In this document: piece after piece, positions 42,361-50,999 of the stretch | Layout of the letters: each line of letters opens with the position of its first letter | Numbering within the stretch: the first letter of the stretch is position 1 | Origin: Avibacterium volantium_A | GTDB lineage: Bacteria; Pseudomonadota; Gammaproteobacteria; Enterobacterales; Pasteurellaceae | Length of the DNA: 64,000 bases | Direction: 5' to 3' | Assembly (NCBI RefSeq): GCF_049366555.1 | Contig: NZ_JBMMGT010000011.1 | Coordinates: 1 to 64,000, forward strand | Made by a program: the position numbers and the translations under genes | Notes under the pieces: generated by a model | The model's database searches: none | Seen by the model: the letters and a program-made list of their open reading frames with translations, nothing else | What the model was told of the DNA's origin: nothing

Positions 42361-43302
42361 ATGAAAATTGTTTTTCTTGATAGCACAGCCATTCCAAAAC
42401 ACATTCCTATTCCACGCCCTAACTTTGAACATCAATGGGTGGAATATGAGCATACTTCGCCTGAACAAACTATTGAGCGCGCGAAAGATGCGGATATTGT
42501 GATTACTAGCAAAGTCGCGTTTGATCGTGAAACAATGAAACAGCTCCCAAACTTAAAATTGATCGCAATTACCGCCACAGGTACAAATAATGTGGATTTA
42601 GAGGCGGCGAAAGAGTTAGGCATCGCAGTGAAAAATGTGACGGGCTATTCTTCTGTTAACGTGCCTGAACACGTTTTAGGGTTAATTTTTGCTTTAAAAC
42701 ACAGTTTAATGAACTGGTATAAAGATCAGCTTAGCGCCAAATGGGCAGATAGCAAACAGTTCTGCTATTTTGATTACCCGATCACCGATGTGAAAGGTTC
42801 AACCTTAGGTGTTGTGGGTAAAGGTAATCTTGGTAAAGAAATTGGCCGTTTAGCCGAAGCGCTAGGAATGAAGGTGATTTATGCGGAACGCAAAGGCGCG
42901 ACAACAGTGCGTGAGGGTTATTTACCTTTTGAGCAAGTGTTGCAAGAAGCGGACATTGTTACCCTACATTGTCCTTTAACGCCTGAAACTACCAATTTGA
43001 TCAACGCCGAAACATTAAAATTAATGAAGCCAACGGCATATTTAATCAACACAGGACGCGGGCCTTTAGTCGATGAAAAAGCCTTAGCAGAAGCGTTAGA
43101 AAATGGCACAATCGCCGCCGCGGCTTTAGATGTGTTAGTGAAAGAGCCGCCAGAGAAAGATAATCCACTTATTCAAGCGGCAACGCGTTTACCAAATTTA
43201 ATCATCACTCCACACGTTGCTTGGGCATCTGATGGTGCGGTGGAAATTTTGGTGAAAAAAGTAACACAAAATATGGAAGAATTTGTCGCAACGGGCAAAT
43301 AA
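42361..43302 (+). CDS. D-2-hydroxyacid dehydrogenase (HprA-like)
   Basis: A 313-residue NAD-dependent enzyme of the D-isomer 2-hydroxyacid dehydrogenase family. The catalytic set is complete: Arg in LINTGRGPLVDEKALAEAL, Glu in VLVKEPPEKDNPLI, His in IITPHVAWAS. The Rossmann motif is LGVVGKGNLGKEIGRLAEAL. Family members include hydroxypyruvate (glycerate) reductase; the closest description is HprA-like, but substrate specificity cannot be read from the sequence. AAGGAG lies seven bases before the ATG at 42361; a longer frame upstream lacks such a site. Confidence 0.9.
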   Translation: MKIVFLDSTAIPKHIPIPRPNFEHQWVEYEHTSPEQTIERAKDADIVITSKVAFDRETMKQLPNLKLIAITATGTNNVDLEAAKELGIAVKNVTGYSSVNVPEHVLGLIFALKHSLMNWYKDQLSAKWADSKQFCYFDYPITDVKGSTLGVVGKGNLGKEIGRLAEALGMKVIYAERKGATTVREGYLPFEQVLQEADIVTLHCPLTPETTNLINAETLKLMKPTAYLINTGRGPLVDEKALAEALENGTIAAAALDVLVKEPPEKDNPLIQAATRLPNLIITPHVAWASDGAVEILVKKVTQNMEEFVATGK

Positions 43303-43317
43303 ATTTATTATCGAACG

Positions 43318-43352
43318 AAATTTCCCCTGTTATGCAGGAGAAATTTGTTATT
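43318..43352 (+). terminator. Hairpin after the hydroxyacid dehydrogenase gene
   Basis: Arms AAATTTCCCCTG (43318-43329) and CAGGAGAAATTT (43335-43346) pair over most of twelve bases, followed by GTTATTTC. The tail is poor in T, so termination may be partial. lolC begins 24 bases later. Confidence 0.5.
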
Positions 43353-43369
43353 TCAACCCTTAAATAATA

Positions 43370-44563
43370 ATGATGAATTTACCGATTTCTTTATTTATTG
43401 CCCTGCGTTATTGGCGAGCGAAAAGTGCGGATCGTTTTGGGCGATTAGTTACCAACCTTGCGATGATGGGGATTGTGCTGGGCATTATGGCGTTAATCAT
43501 CGTGCTTTCGGTAATGAATGGTTTGGAAAATCAACAAAAAAAACAAGTGCTTTCCACCATTCCCCACGCCATAATTATGCCAAAGTCAGGCCATTTATCC
43601 CGCGAAGCACCAACACCGATAATGCCAGCTTTTGTGCAGCGCGCCATTCCGATTAACACCACTAATGTGATTTTACAAGCACCACAAGACGTGAGTGCAG
43701 GGCAAGTGATAGGTATTCAACATTTTTCTGACGATTCCTTATTGAGCCATTTTCAACCCCAATCTTTTGAGCAATTATTACCCGCAGGCGAGTTTAAATT
43801 GATAATGGGATCGCAATTAGCGCAAAAATTACATTTACAAATTGGCGATAAAGTCCGTTTAATGATCACGGAAAATAGTCAATATACGCCCTTTGGCCGT
43901 GTGCCTGTGCAACGCTTATTTACCATTAGCGATATTTATTTTGCTTCGGGGCAAAATGACAGCAATGCCGTGTTTGCCAATCTTTCCGATATTGGTAGAT
44001 TGATGCGTATTGGCCCACAGCAAATGCAAGGTTATCGCTTATTTTTACGCGATCCTTTTGATATTACCGAACTTCCTAACTATTTCAGTGCCGATGAATG
44101 GCAGATAGCCGATTGGCGTAGCCAAAAAGGGGAGTTTTTCCAAGCGGTAAAAATGGAAAAAAATATGATGGGCTTGTTGATTAGCTTGATTATTGTGGTC
44201 GCCATTTCAAATATTATCACGTCGCTCAGCTTAATGGTGGTGGATAAACAAGGGGAAATAGCCATTTTGCAAACCCAAGGGCTGAATAAATCGCAAGTGC
44301 GCAGCTTGTTTATTTGGCAAGGGCTATTAGTGGGCATTAGTGGCACCTTGATTGGCACACTGCTTGGTGTGCTAACCACGTTAAATTTAGATTCCATTAT
44401 GGCGTGGTTTAGTGCAGAAAATATTCGTTTGCCGACAGAATTAAATCTTTCGCAGATTATGATTATTGTTGCGGTATCCTTATTATTTTCTTTATGTTCA
44501 ACGATTTATCCTGCGTACCGCGCGGCACAAATTGAGCCAGCAGAAGCCTTGCGCTATGAATAA
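43370..44563 (+). CDS. lolC: Lipoprotein-releasing ABC transporter permease LolC
   Basis: A 397-residue inner-membrane protein with the four-helix MacB/FtsX fold: one N-terminal helix (LGIMALIIVLSVMNGLE), a large periplasmic domain and three C-terminal helices (MGLLISLIIVVAISNIITSL onward), ending in the conserved YPAYRAAQIEPAEALRYE. With LolD and LolE it extracts lipoproteins from the inner membrane and hands them to LolA. Two consecutive ATG codons (43370 and 43373) are possible starts; no strong ribosome site separates them. lolD follows after 73 bp that include an uptake signal. Confidence 0.94.
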   Translation: MMNLPISLFIALRYWRAKSADRFGRLVTNLAMMGIVLGIMALIIVLSVMNGLENQQKKQVLSTIPHAIIMPKSGHLSREAPTPIMPAFVQRAIPINTTNVILQAPQDVSAGQVIGIQHFSDDSLLSHFQPQSFEQLLPAGEFKLIMGSQLAQKLHLQIGDKVRLMITENSQYTPFGRVPVQRLFTISDIYFASGQNDSNAVFANLSDIGRLMRIGPQQMQGYRLFLRDPFDITELPNYFSADEWQIADWRSQKGEFFQAVKMEKNMMGLLISLIIVVAISNIITSLSLMVVDKQGEIAILQTQGLNKSQVRSLFIWQGLLVGISGTLIGTLLGVLTTLNLDSIMAWFSAENIRLPTELNLSQIMIIVAVSLLFSLCSTIYPAYRAAQIEPAEALRYE

Positions 44564-44636
44564 TGCGTAACAAAGTGCGGTGCTTTTTTACGAAATTTTT
44601 TACTACAAAGCGAAACAGAAAAACAACGAGAAAAGA

Positions 44637-45326
44637 ATGACAGAGAAGCAAATTTTACTCAGCTGCCAGAATTTAACCAAAGTTTACCAAGAAGGGGAAA
44701 ACCAAACACAAGTGCTAAAAGACGTTACTTTTTCAATGGAAGAGGGCGAATTGGTGGCGATTGTGGGCAGTTCAGGTTCGGGCAAAAGTACCTTATTGCA
44801 TACCCTAGGCGGCTTAGATCAGCCAACCAGTGGTGAAGTGTTCATTAAAGGGCAATCTTTGCAAAAGGCGAGCGCTGATGAATTAGCGAAATTGCGCAAT
44901 CAATATATGGGGTTTGTCTATCAATTTCATCATTTAATGGCAGATTTTAGCGCGCTAGAAAACGTGATGATGCCGATGTTAATTGGTAAGCAAAATCGTA
45001 GCGAGGCGCAAGATCGGGCAGAAAAAATGTTGCAGGCGGTGGGCTTAGCGCATCGCATTAAACATCGCCCTTCTGCGTTGTCTGGCGGAGAGCGTCAGCG
45101 TGTCGCCATTGCCCGTGCGTTAGTGAATAATCCTGCTTTAGTGCTAGCTGATGAACCTACAGGGAATTTGGATCGCAAAACCACAGAAAGCATTTTTGAG
45201 CTTATTTTGAAATTAAACCAAGAGCAAAAGATTGCCTTTTTATTGGTCACGCACGATTTGCAGTTGGCGGAGAAACTTTCTCGCCGAATGGTGATGCAAG
45301 ATGGTGTATTGCGTGGAGAAAGCTAG
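44637..45326 (+). CDS. lolD: Lipoprotein-releasing ABC transporter ATPase LolD
   Basis: A 229-residue ABC ATPase. Walker A is VGSSGSGKSTLLHTLGGLDQ, the Q-loop lies in YMGFVYQFHHLMADF, the signature is LSGGERQRVAIARAL and Walker B is PALVLADEPTGNLD; the switch His is in VTHDLQ. The YQFHHLM context is typical of LolD. The ATG at 44637 gives the standard length; the frame extends 19 codons upstream without a good start. The stop TAG is followed immediately by the lolE ATG. Confidence 0.95.
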   Translation: MTEKQILLSCQNLTKVYQEGENQTQVLKDVTFSMEEGELVAIVGSSGSGKSTLLHTLGGLDQPTSGEVFIKGQSLQKASADELAKLRNQYMGFVYQFHHLMADFSALENVMMPMLIGKQNRSEAQDRAEKMLQAVGLAHRIKHRPSALSGGERQRVAIARALVNNPALVLADEPTGNLDRKTTESIFELILKLNQEQKIAFLLVTHDLQLAEKLSRRMVMQDGVLRGES

Positions 45327-46580
45327 ATGAACGCACCCTTTTTTATTAGCTGGCGTTATCAGCGTGGTAAGCAGAAAAATCGTTTGGTTTCATTGATCTC
45401 AATGTTTTCAACCCTTGGCATCGCCCTTGGTGTGATGGTGTTGATCGTGGGGCTAAGTGCGATGAACGGCTTTGAACGTGAGTTAAATAAACGCATTTTA
45501 GCGGTTGTGCCACACGTTGAAATTTCTGCTTATTCTGAACAGGGCGAGAGTACGCCAATAAAAAATTGGCAAAATTTAACCGCACTTTTAAAACAAGATC
45601 CTAGCGTGGTGGCAAGTTCCCCTTTTGTCAGTTTTACCGCTTTGGTAGAAAATGGTACGAAGTTAAAAGTGGTGCAAGTGAAAGGCATTGAAGTAGACAA
45701 GCAAGATCAAGTGAGTGCCTTGGGGCAATTTGTATTAGGCGATGGCTGGCAAAATTTCTCTCGTGAAGGCGGATTAGTCTTAGGTTCTGGCATTGCGCGC
45801 GAATTAGCGGTGCAAGAAGGGGATTGGGTAACATTGTTGATTTCTCAATCTGACGGCACCAATAATTTTACCCAGCCAATGCGTGAGCGTATGCAAATTA
45901 CAGGAATTTTGCGCCTTGACGGCCAGCTCGATCACAGTTATGCCTTAATTCCCCTTGCAACTGCGCAGCAATTCTTGGATTATTCCGCCGATGAAGCCAC
46001 TGGTGTTGAACTCAAAGTGCAGCACCCTTTTGCCGTGCAACAACTGGATTACCCAACCTTGCAACAATATCCACAATTTTTGTCTGCGCAAAATTGGATT
46101 AGTAAATTTGGCTATATGTACCGCGACATTCAGCTTATTCGCACGGTAATGTATTTAGCAATGGTGCTGGTGATTGGCGTGGCGTGCTTTAATATTATTT
46201 CAACTTTGATTATGGCTGTGAAAGACAAGCAAGGCGATATTGCTATTATGCGTACCCTTGGCGCAAATGATGGCTTTATTAAGCGAATTTTTATTTGGTA
46301 TGGCTTACAAGCTGGAATGAAAGGCTGTGTCATCGGGCTGCTGTTAGGCTGCGTAACGGCATTAAATCTCACCCAATTAATTAAAAGCATTGAATTTTTA
46401 ATTGGCAGAAAACTGCTTTCAGACGGCGTGTATTTCGTGGACTTTTTGCCGAGTGAACTTCATTGGCAAGATATTGCGGTGGTCTTTGTGGTGGCCTTAG
46501 TGCTAAGTTTGATCGCTAGTTTATATCCAGCAAGTCGCGCTGCAAAATTGCAACCTGCGCAAGTTTTAAGCAGTCATTAA
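45327..46580 (+). CDS. lolE: Lipoprotein-releasing ABC transporter permease LolE
   Basis: A 417-residue paralogue of LolC with the same topology: FFISWRYQRGKQKNRLVSLI, the first helix (LGVMVLIVGLSAMNGFEREL), a periplasmic domain and three C-terminal helices ending in LYPASRAAKLQPAQVLSSH. The core motif YMYRDIQLIRTVMYLAMVLV matches LolE. It begins directly after the lolD stop with no gap, as the last gene of lolCDE. Lipoprotein clients in this window include LpoA, DolP and the Slam-linked lipoprotein. Confidence 0.95.
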   Translation: MNAPFFISWRYQRGKQKNRLVSLISMFSTLGIALGVMVLIVGLSAMNGFERELNKRILAVVPHVEISAYSEQGESTPIKNWQNLTALLKQDPSVVASSPFVSFTALVENGTKLKVVQVKGIEVDKQDQVSALGQFVLGDGWQNFSREGGLVLGSGIARELAVQEGDWVTLLISQSDGTNNFTQPMRERMQITGILRLDGQLDHSYALIPLATAQQFLDYSADEATGVELKVQHPFAVQQLDYPTLQQYPQFLSAQNWISKFGYMYRDIQLIRTVMYLAMVLVIGVACFNIISTLIMAVKDKQGDIAIMRTLGANDGFIKRIFIWYGLQAGMKGCVIGLLLGCVTALNLTQLIKSIEFLIGRKLLSDGVYFVDFLPSELHWQDIAVVFVVALVLSLIASLYPASRAAKLQPAQVLSSH

Positions 46581-46601
46581 GAATTTATCAATAATATTTT
46601 T

Positions 46602-46619
46602 AAACTAGTTTACTAGTAC
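46602..46619 (+). promoter_or_regulatory. TrpR-like operator upstream of aroG
   Basis: The 18 bases AAACTAGTTTACTAGTAC closely follow the E. coli trp operator core, with two ACTAGT half-sites around a TT centre. A TTATCA at 46585-46590 and TTTACT at 46609-46614, 18 bases apart, could form the promoter, so the operator would cover the -10 as in the trp operon. The site lies 94 bp before the aroG start. Confidence 0.7.
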
Positions 46620-46713
46620 AAAAATGCGTGTTACATTGACACACAACGAAGTATTCGCAATGCGGATAAGCAAGTAATTATAAAATACAAACCAAGATGT
46701 AAGAGAGTGATGT

Positions 46714-47799
46714 ATGACAAAAAGCAAAAATGACATTTATATTGCTAACGATGACACCCGAATTGGCAAAGTAGAGCAGGTGCTACCACCCATTGCGTTA
46801 ATTGAAAAATATCCAGCAAGCGAAGTGGCGATCAACAGCGTAAAAAAAGCCCGCCAACAAGCGCACAATATCATTCATCGCAAAGATGATCGTTTACTTG
46901 TCGTGATTGGGCCTTGCTCCATTCACGATCCAAAATCTGCTTTGGAATATGCACAACGCATCAAAGCAATGCGTGAGAAATATCAAGACAGCTTAGAAAT
47001 TATTATGCGCGTTTATTTTGAAAAACCGCGTACAACCGTAGGTTGGAAAGGGCTAATCAATGATCCTTACCTAAACAACAGCTATGCACTCAATGATGGT
47101 TTACGCATCGCGCGAAAATTATTGTTAGATATTAATAACTTAGAAGTGCCAACCGCAGGCGAATTTTTGGATATGATCACACCACAATATGTGGCAGATT
47201 TTATGAGCTGGGGCGCAATTGGGGCAAGAACCACAGAATCGCAAGTGCACCGCGAATTAGCTTCAGGCTTGTCTTGTGCCGTAGGTTTTAAAAATGCCAC
47301 CAATGGTGGTGTACGCATTGCCCTTGATGCCATTGGCGCGGCAGAAGCACCACATTATTTCCTTTCTGTAACCAAATTTGGCCATTCTGCTATCGTTTCC
47401 ACTAAAGGAAATGCAGATTGCCACATTATTTTGCGTGGCGGCGATAACGGGCCAAATTACAGCGCAAAAGATGTCAATGAAGTTTGCGAAAGCATCAAAA
47501 AGAGCGGTCGAATTCCGCACGTTATGGTGGATTTCAGCCACGCAAACAGCAGTAAGCAATTCAAAAAACAATTAGAGGTTTGTGCAGATGTTTGCCAGCA
47601 AATTGCACAGGGTTCAAACCAAATCTTCGGCGTAATGATCGAAAGCCATTTAGTGGAAGGCAGACAAGATCTGGTAGAAGGCAAGGAATTAGTTTACGGA
47701 CAAAGTATCACCGATGCCTGCATCGGCTGGGAAGACTCCGAATTAGTGCTGGAGCAACTTTCAAATGCGGTGATTGCCCGCCGCAGTGCCAACAGCTAA
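46714..47799 (+). CDS. aroG: 3-deoxy-7-phosphoheptulonate synthase (AroG type)
   Basis: A 361-residue class I DAHP synthase that joins phosphoenolpyruvate and erythrose 4-phosphate in the first step of aromatic synthesis. Motifs: LLVVIGPCSIHDPKSALEYA, VYFEKPRTTVGWKGLINDP, GAIGARTTESQVHRELASGL, DFSHANSSKQFKKQ and SITDACIGWED, all with the metal Cys, His, Glu and Asp residues. Overall it most resembles phenylalanine-sensitive AroG. The nearby TrpR-like operator suggests tryptophan also lowers its transcription. GAGAG lies before the ATG. Confidence 0.95.
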   Translation: MTKSKNDIYIANDDTRIGKVEQVLPPIALIEKYPASEVAINSVKKARQQAHNIIHRKDDRLLVVIGPCSIHDPKSALEYAQRIKAMREKYQDSLEIIMRVYFEKPRTTVGWKGLINDPYLNNSYALNDGLRIARKLLLDINNLEVPTAGEFLDMITPQYVADFMSWGAIGARTTESQVHRELASGLSCAVGFKNATNGGVRIALDAIGAAEAPHYFLSVTKFGHSAIVSTKGNADCHIILRGGDNGPNYSAKDVNEVCESIKKSGRIPHVMVDFSHANSSKQFKKQLEVCADVCQQIAQGSNQIFGVMIESHLVEGRQDLVEGKELVYGQSITDACIGWEDSELVLEQLSNAVIARRSANS

Positions 47800-47820
47800 T
47801 GTGATTTTTATAGAGAAAAG

Positions 47821-47848
47821 GCTGAATTGAAAAAATTCAGTCTTTTTT
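47821..47848 (+). terminator. Terminator after aroG
   Basis: GCTGAATT (47821-47828) pairs with AATTCAGT (47834-47841) through seven Watson-Crick pairs and one G-T pair, followed by CTTTTTT. It begins 21 bases after the aroG stop. Confidence 0.75.
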
Positions 47849-47980
47849 ATGCTCAGCAGATGAGGTGATTTTTTGCGAGATAGATCAAATTTAGAGAATT
47901 TTCGCATAAAAATGACTGAAAATTTGGTGTTATAATTCACCGCACTTTAAAATTGAAATGGCATATTAAAAGGAGTTAAT

Positions 47981-48973
47981 GTGAAATTAGACGAGCTAGC
48001 TAAACTTGCTGGAGTTTCCAGAACAACAGTAAGTTATGTGGTAAATGGCAAAGCAAAACAGTATCGAGTAAGTGATAAAACCATTGAAAAGGTACAATCG
48101 CTAATCAAGGAATATGATTTCAAACCTAACGCAATGGCGGCTGGGTTGAGAGCAGGGAAAACCAATACCATTGGGTTGATTATTCCTGATTTTGAAAATA
48201 TGAGCTATGCAAGAATTGCTCATCAGCTTGAACAAAAGTTTCGTGAAAAAGGTTATCAGCTGTTGATTGCCTGTTCTAATGATAATCCAAATAATGAGAT
48301 GGCTTGTGCTAAGCACCTTTTCCAACGCAAAATTGATGCGCTGATTGTTTCTACTTCCTTGCCAGCGGACAATTTGTTTTATCAGCAAAGTAAAGTGCCT
48401 GTATTTGGTTTTGACCGTAAGATAAGTGGCGATAATGTGATCAATGTGCTATCTGATGATAGAAATGATGCTTATCGTTTGGCGCAAGATTTGTTTAAAC
48501 AGCAATCTTTTAACAATGTACTCTTTTTTGGTGCATTACCTGAATTGCCAACGAGCAAGGAGCGTGAATTGGGATTTCGTCAGGCGTTAAAAGAGCGGTC
48601 AGAAAATTCGGTAGAATTTCTTTATAGTGAACAATTTCACCGTGATTCTGCGGCGCACACCTTTGAGCAATGGCTTGTAACAAATTCGTTGCCAGATGCG
48701 TTATTTGTTACGTCTTTGACGTTGTTACAGGGTATATTCCAAGTGCTATTAAGACAGAATAAAGGGATTCCGCAACAATTAGTGATTGCCACTTTTGGGG
48801 ATCACGAAATGTTAGAATTGTTGGGCAATAAAGCCCTATGTGCGGTGCAAGATCACAAGAAAATTGCCAATAAATTGCTTGATTTAGTGCTAGAACGGCT
48901 TAACCATAAATCTGAATCAGAAAGCTTACCAGAACCAACTAAGGTATTGCGCGATTTGGTTTATCATTGTTAA
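47981..48973 (+). CDS. cra: Catabolite repressor/activator Cra (FruR)
   Basis: A 330-residue LacI-family regulator. The DNA-binding domain MKLDELAKLAGVSRTTVSYV and NGKAKQYRVSDKTIEKVQSL is the hallmark of Cra/FruR, and the sensor domain keeps GLIIPDFENMSYARIAHQLE and YQLLIACSNDNPNNEMACAK. Cra senses fructose phosphates and switches glycolysis and gluconeogenesis. The start codon is GTG with AAAAGGAG seven bases ahead. An uptake signal lies about 40 bp upstream. No fru operon is adjacent. Its stop codon overlaps the convergent sanA stop. Confidence 0.93.
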   Translation: MKLDELAKLAGVSRTTVSYVVNGKAKQYRVSDKTIEKVQSLIKEYDFKPNAMAAGLRAGKTNTIGLIIPDFENMSYARIAHQLEQKFREKGYQLLIACSNDNPNNEMACAKHLFQRKIDALIVSTSLPADNLFYQQSKVPVFGFDRKISGDNVINVLSDDRNDAYRLAQDLFKQQSFNNVLFFGALPELPTSKERELGFRQALKERSENSVEFLYSEQFHRDSAAHTFEQWLVTNSLPDALFVTSLTLLQGIFQVLLRQNKGIPQQLVIATFGDHEMLELLGNKALCAVQDHKKIANKLLDLVLERLNHKSESESLPEPTKVLRDLVYHC

Positions 48974-49677
48974 TCGGAGAAAGGCGGTGGCGGTAGCGGT
49001 TCTGGCTTGCCTAAGAAGTGCGGTTCTTTTTCAACAAGAAGATCCAATACTGCCTGTAAACGAGCAAAAAACTCACGGAAGCGCACAAAGGTATAGCCAC
49101 TCGGGTATTCTGCCGCAAAGCAGATTGCGTCAATATTATGATATTTGGCAATGAATAAAGCCCGTTCACAATGAAAACGCTGTGTAATGATGGTGATAGA
49201 ATGGGCTTTAAACACTTGATCGGCGCGGATCACGGAATCTAAGGTACGAAACCCAGCATAGTCCAAATACATAAATTCATCTGGCACGCCCATTTTTTTC
49301 AAATCTTTGAACATAGTGCGCGGTTCGTTGTATTCCACCGTGCGGTTATCTCCGCTAAGCAATAAATAATCCACTTTCCGTTCTTTAAATAGGTTATTCG
49401 CGGCTAATAGTCGATAAGAATAGAACAAATTTGGCGTATTTTTGCTGAAATATTTTGATGTGCCTAGCACTAAGCCATAAGGACGATAGGGCAGTTTTTT
49501 TATATCCGTATAAATACCTTGGCGAACGTAAAAGCCAATCGCTTGATCAACAAGCACAAGCAATAGTCCGCAAAAAAAGGTGAGGAATAGGCAATACCGT
49601 AGAAATTTTCGAGGCAGAGCGTTAAACCACCGAAAAGAAAAAAGGTAACGGAAAAAGGATTTCAGCATAAAATTCAT
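48970..49677 (-). CDS. sanA: SanA/YdcF family (DUF218) membrane protein
   Basis: A 235-residue inner-membrane protein with one N-terminal helix (FLRYCLFLTFFCGLLLVLVD) and a periplasmic DUF218 domain: YGLVLGTSKYFSKNTPNLFY, YLLLSGDNRTVEYNEPRTMF and VFKAHSITIITQRFHCERAL. These match SanA, which in E. coli affects envelope permeability to vancomycin and probably polysaccharide metabolism. A Pro-rich tail (PEPLPPPPFSD) ends the protein. The gene is convergent with cra, the two stops sharing three bases. The first ATG has only a weak ribosome site. Confidence 0.9.
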   Translation of the reverse strand: MNFMLKSFFRYLFSFRWFNALPRKFLRYCLFLTFFCGLLLVLVDQAIGFYVRQGIYTDIKKLPYRPYGLVLGTSKYFSKNTPNLFYSYRLLAANNLFKERKVDYLLLSGDNRTVEYNEPRTMFKDLKKMGVPDEFMYLDYAGFRTLDSVIRADQVFKAHSITIITQRFHCERALFIAKYHNIDAICFAAEYPSGYTFVRFREFFARLQAVLDLLVEKEPHFLGKPEPLPPPPFSD

Positions 49678-49744
49678 ATTTTTTCACATCTTGAGCATCA
49701 AAATAATAAAAAACACTAGTAAATTCAAGTAAATTTATTCTAAA

Positions 49745-49768
49745 ATACGTCTAGAAGTTTAGACGTCT
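49745..49768 (+). promoter_or_regulatory. Three tandem Met boxes (MetJ operator) upstream of metX
   Basis: Three adjacent eight-base units, ATACGTCT (49745-49752), AGAAGTTT (49753-49760) and AGACGTCT (49761-49768); the third is the perfect MetJ consensus and the first differs at one base. MetJ binds two or more tandem boxes cooperatively with S-adenosylmethionine. The boxes end eight bases before a TTGACA element. Confidence 0.85.
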
Positions 49769-49776
49769 AAAATTTC

Positions 49777-49805
49777 TTGACAAGGTATAGGGCTAAGGGT
49801 AGTTT
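49777..49805 (+). promoter_or_regulatory. metX promoter candidate
   Basis: TTGACA (49777-49782), 17 bases, then TAGTTT (49800-49805). The transcript would start near 49812, about 40 bases before the metX ATG. MetJ bound to the adjacent boxes would block the -35 side. Confidence 0.6.
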
Positions 49806-49853
49806 ATGTATCCTACCTTGGCAAGGTCGCATCAATGGAATAATGGATAGGCA

Positions 49854-50933
49854 ATGGCAGTACAAACAGCAACACTCTTTACACAAACACCGCTCAAACT
49901 TACCTTAGGTAGGGAGCTTAGACACATTGATGTTGCCTACCAAACCTACGGCAAGTTGAATTCGGATAAAAGCAATGCGGTACTGATTTGCCACGCTTTA
50001 ACTGGCGATGCTGAGCCCTATAATGATGACCCTAATCAAGCTGGTTGGTGGCAAAATTTTATGGGGGAGGGCTTGGCGTTGGATACGTCAAAATATTTCT
50101 TCATTTGCTCTAACGTGCTAGGTGGCTGTAAAGGCACAACAGGGCCTGCATCAATCAATCCACAGACACAAAAGCCTTATGGCAGCCAGTTTCCGCATAT
50201 CCTAGTGCAGGATATTGTCAAGGTGCAAAAAGCACTGATCGATTATCTTGAAATTCCCCATTTAAAAGGTATTGTTGGCGGTTCGTTCGGCGGAATGCAA
50301 GCCACCCAGTGGGCAATTGATTATCCTGATTTTATGGATACTATCGTCAATCTTTGCTCTTCTCTTTATTTTAGTGCGGAAGCCATTGGGTTTAATCACG
50401 TTATGCGCCAAGCTATTATCACCGATCCTAATTTTAATAATGGCGATTATTATGACGGCGAACCGCCCTCGCAAGGGCTGTCTATTGCGCGAATGTTAGG
50501 AATGCTGACTTATCGCACCGATATTCAGCTAGCCAAAGCCTTTGGGCGTGCCACGAAAGTAGAAGGGCAGTATTGGGGCGATTATTTTCAAGTGGAATCC
50601 TATCTTAGTTATCAAGGGCAAAAATTTCTCGACCGTTTTGATGCTAACAGCTATTTGCATTTGTTGCGTGCATTGGATTTGTACGATCCTGCGTTAGGTT
50701 ATGCAAGTACAGATCAAGCTTTATCGCATATCAAAGCGCGTTACACCTTGATTGGCGTAACTAACGATCAGCTTTTCAAAACCGTGGATGTAAGAAAAAG
50801 TAAAACTATGCTTGAACAGGCTGGCGTTGATTTGAGCTATCACGAATTCCCTTCCGATTACGGCCACGATGCCTTTTTGGTAGCTTATGATGCGTTTGAA
50901 ACACTAATTCGCAATGGATTAGAAAACCATTAA
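49854..50933 (+). CDS. metX: Homoserine O-acetyltransferase MetX
   Basis: A 359-residue alpha/beta hydrolase-fold acyltransferase of methionine synthesis, using acetyl-CoA (or succinyl-CoA) to activate homoserine. The nucleophilic Ser is in IVGGSFGGMQATQWAIDYPD; the acid and His are in DQLF and PSDYGHDAFLV. Length is normal for MetX. Enteric bacteria use MetA instead, while Pasteurellaceae carry MetX. Regulation by MetJ is indicated by three upstream Met boxes. The ribosome site (AGG, close to the ATG at 49854) is weak. Confidence 0.95.
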   Translation: MAVQTATLFTQTPLKLTLGRELRHIDVAYQTYGKLNSDKSNAVLICHALTGDAEPYNDDPNQAGWWQNFMGEGLALDTSKYFFICSNVLGGCKGTTGPASINPQTQKPYGSQFPHILVQDIVKVQKALIDYLEIPHLKGIVGGSFGGMQATQWAIDYPDFMDTIVNLCSSLYFSAEAIGFNHVMRQAIITDPNFNNGDYYDGEPPSQGLSIARMLGMLTYRTDIQLAKAFGRATKVEGQYWGDYFQVESYLSYQGQKFLDRFDANSYLHLLRALDLYDPALGYASTDQALSHIKARYTLIGVTNDQLFKTVDVRKSKTMLEQAGVDLSYHEFPSDYGHDAFLVAYDAFETLIRNGLENH

Positions 50934-50954
50934 TTTAGCAGATAGTGAAAAAAT

Positions 50955-50986
50955 AAGGGGCTGAAAAAAATCAGCCCCTTATTTTT
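50955..50986. terminator. Terminator between metX and the NSS transporter gene
   Basis: AAGGGGCTGA (50955-50964) and TCAGCCCCTT (50971-50980) form a perfect ten-base stem, extended by AT pairs, then ATTTTT. It serves the convergent genes on both sides. Confidence 0.88.
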
Positions 50987-50999
50987 ATAGGAAAACAGG

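Noticed and set aside
43345..43656. A 103-codon frame overlapping the start of lolC
   Set aside because: It is out of frame with the well-conserved LolC, carries no domain and has no better start signal.
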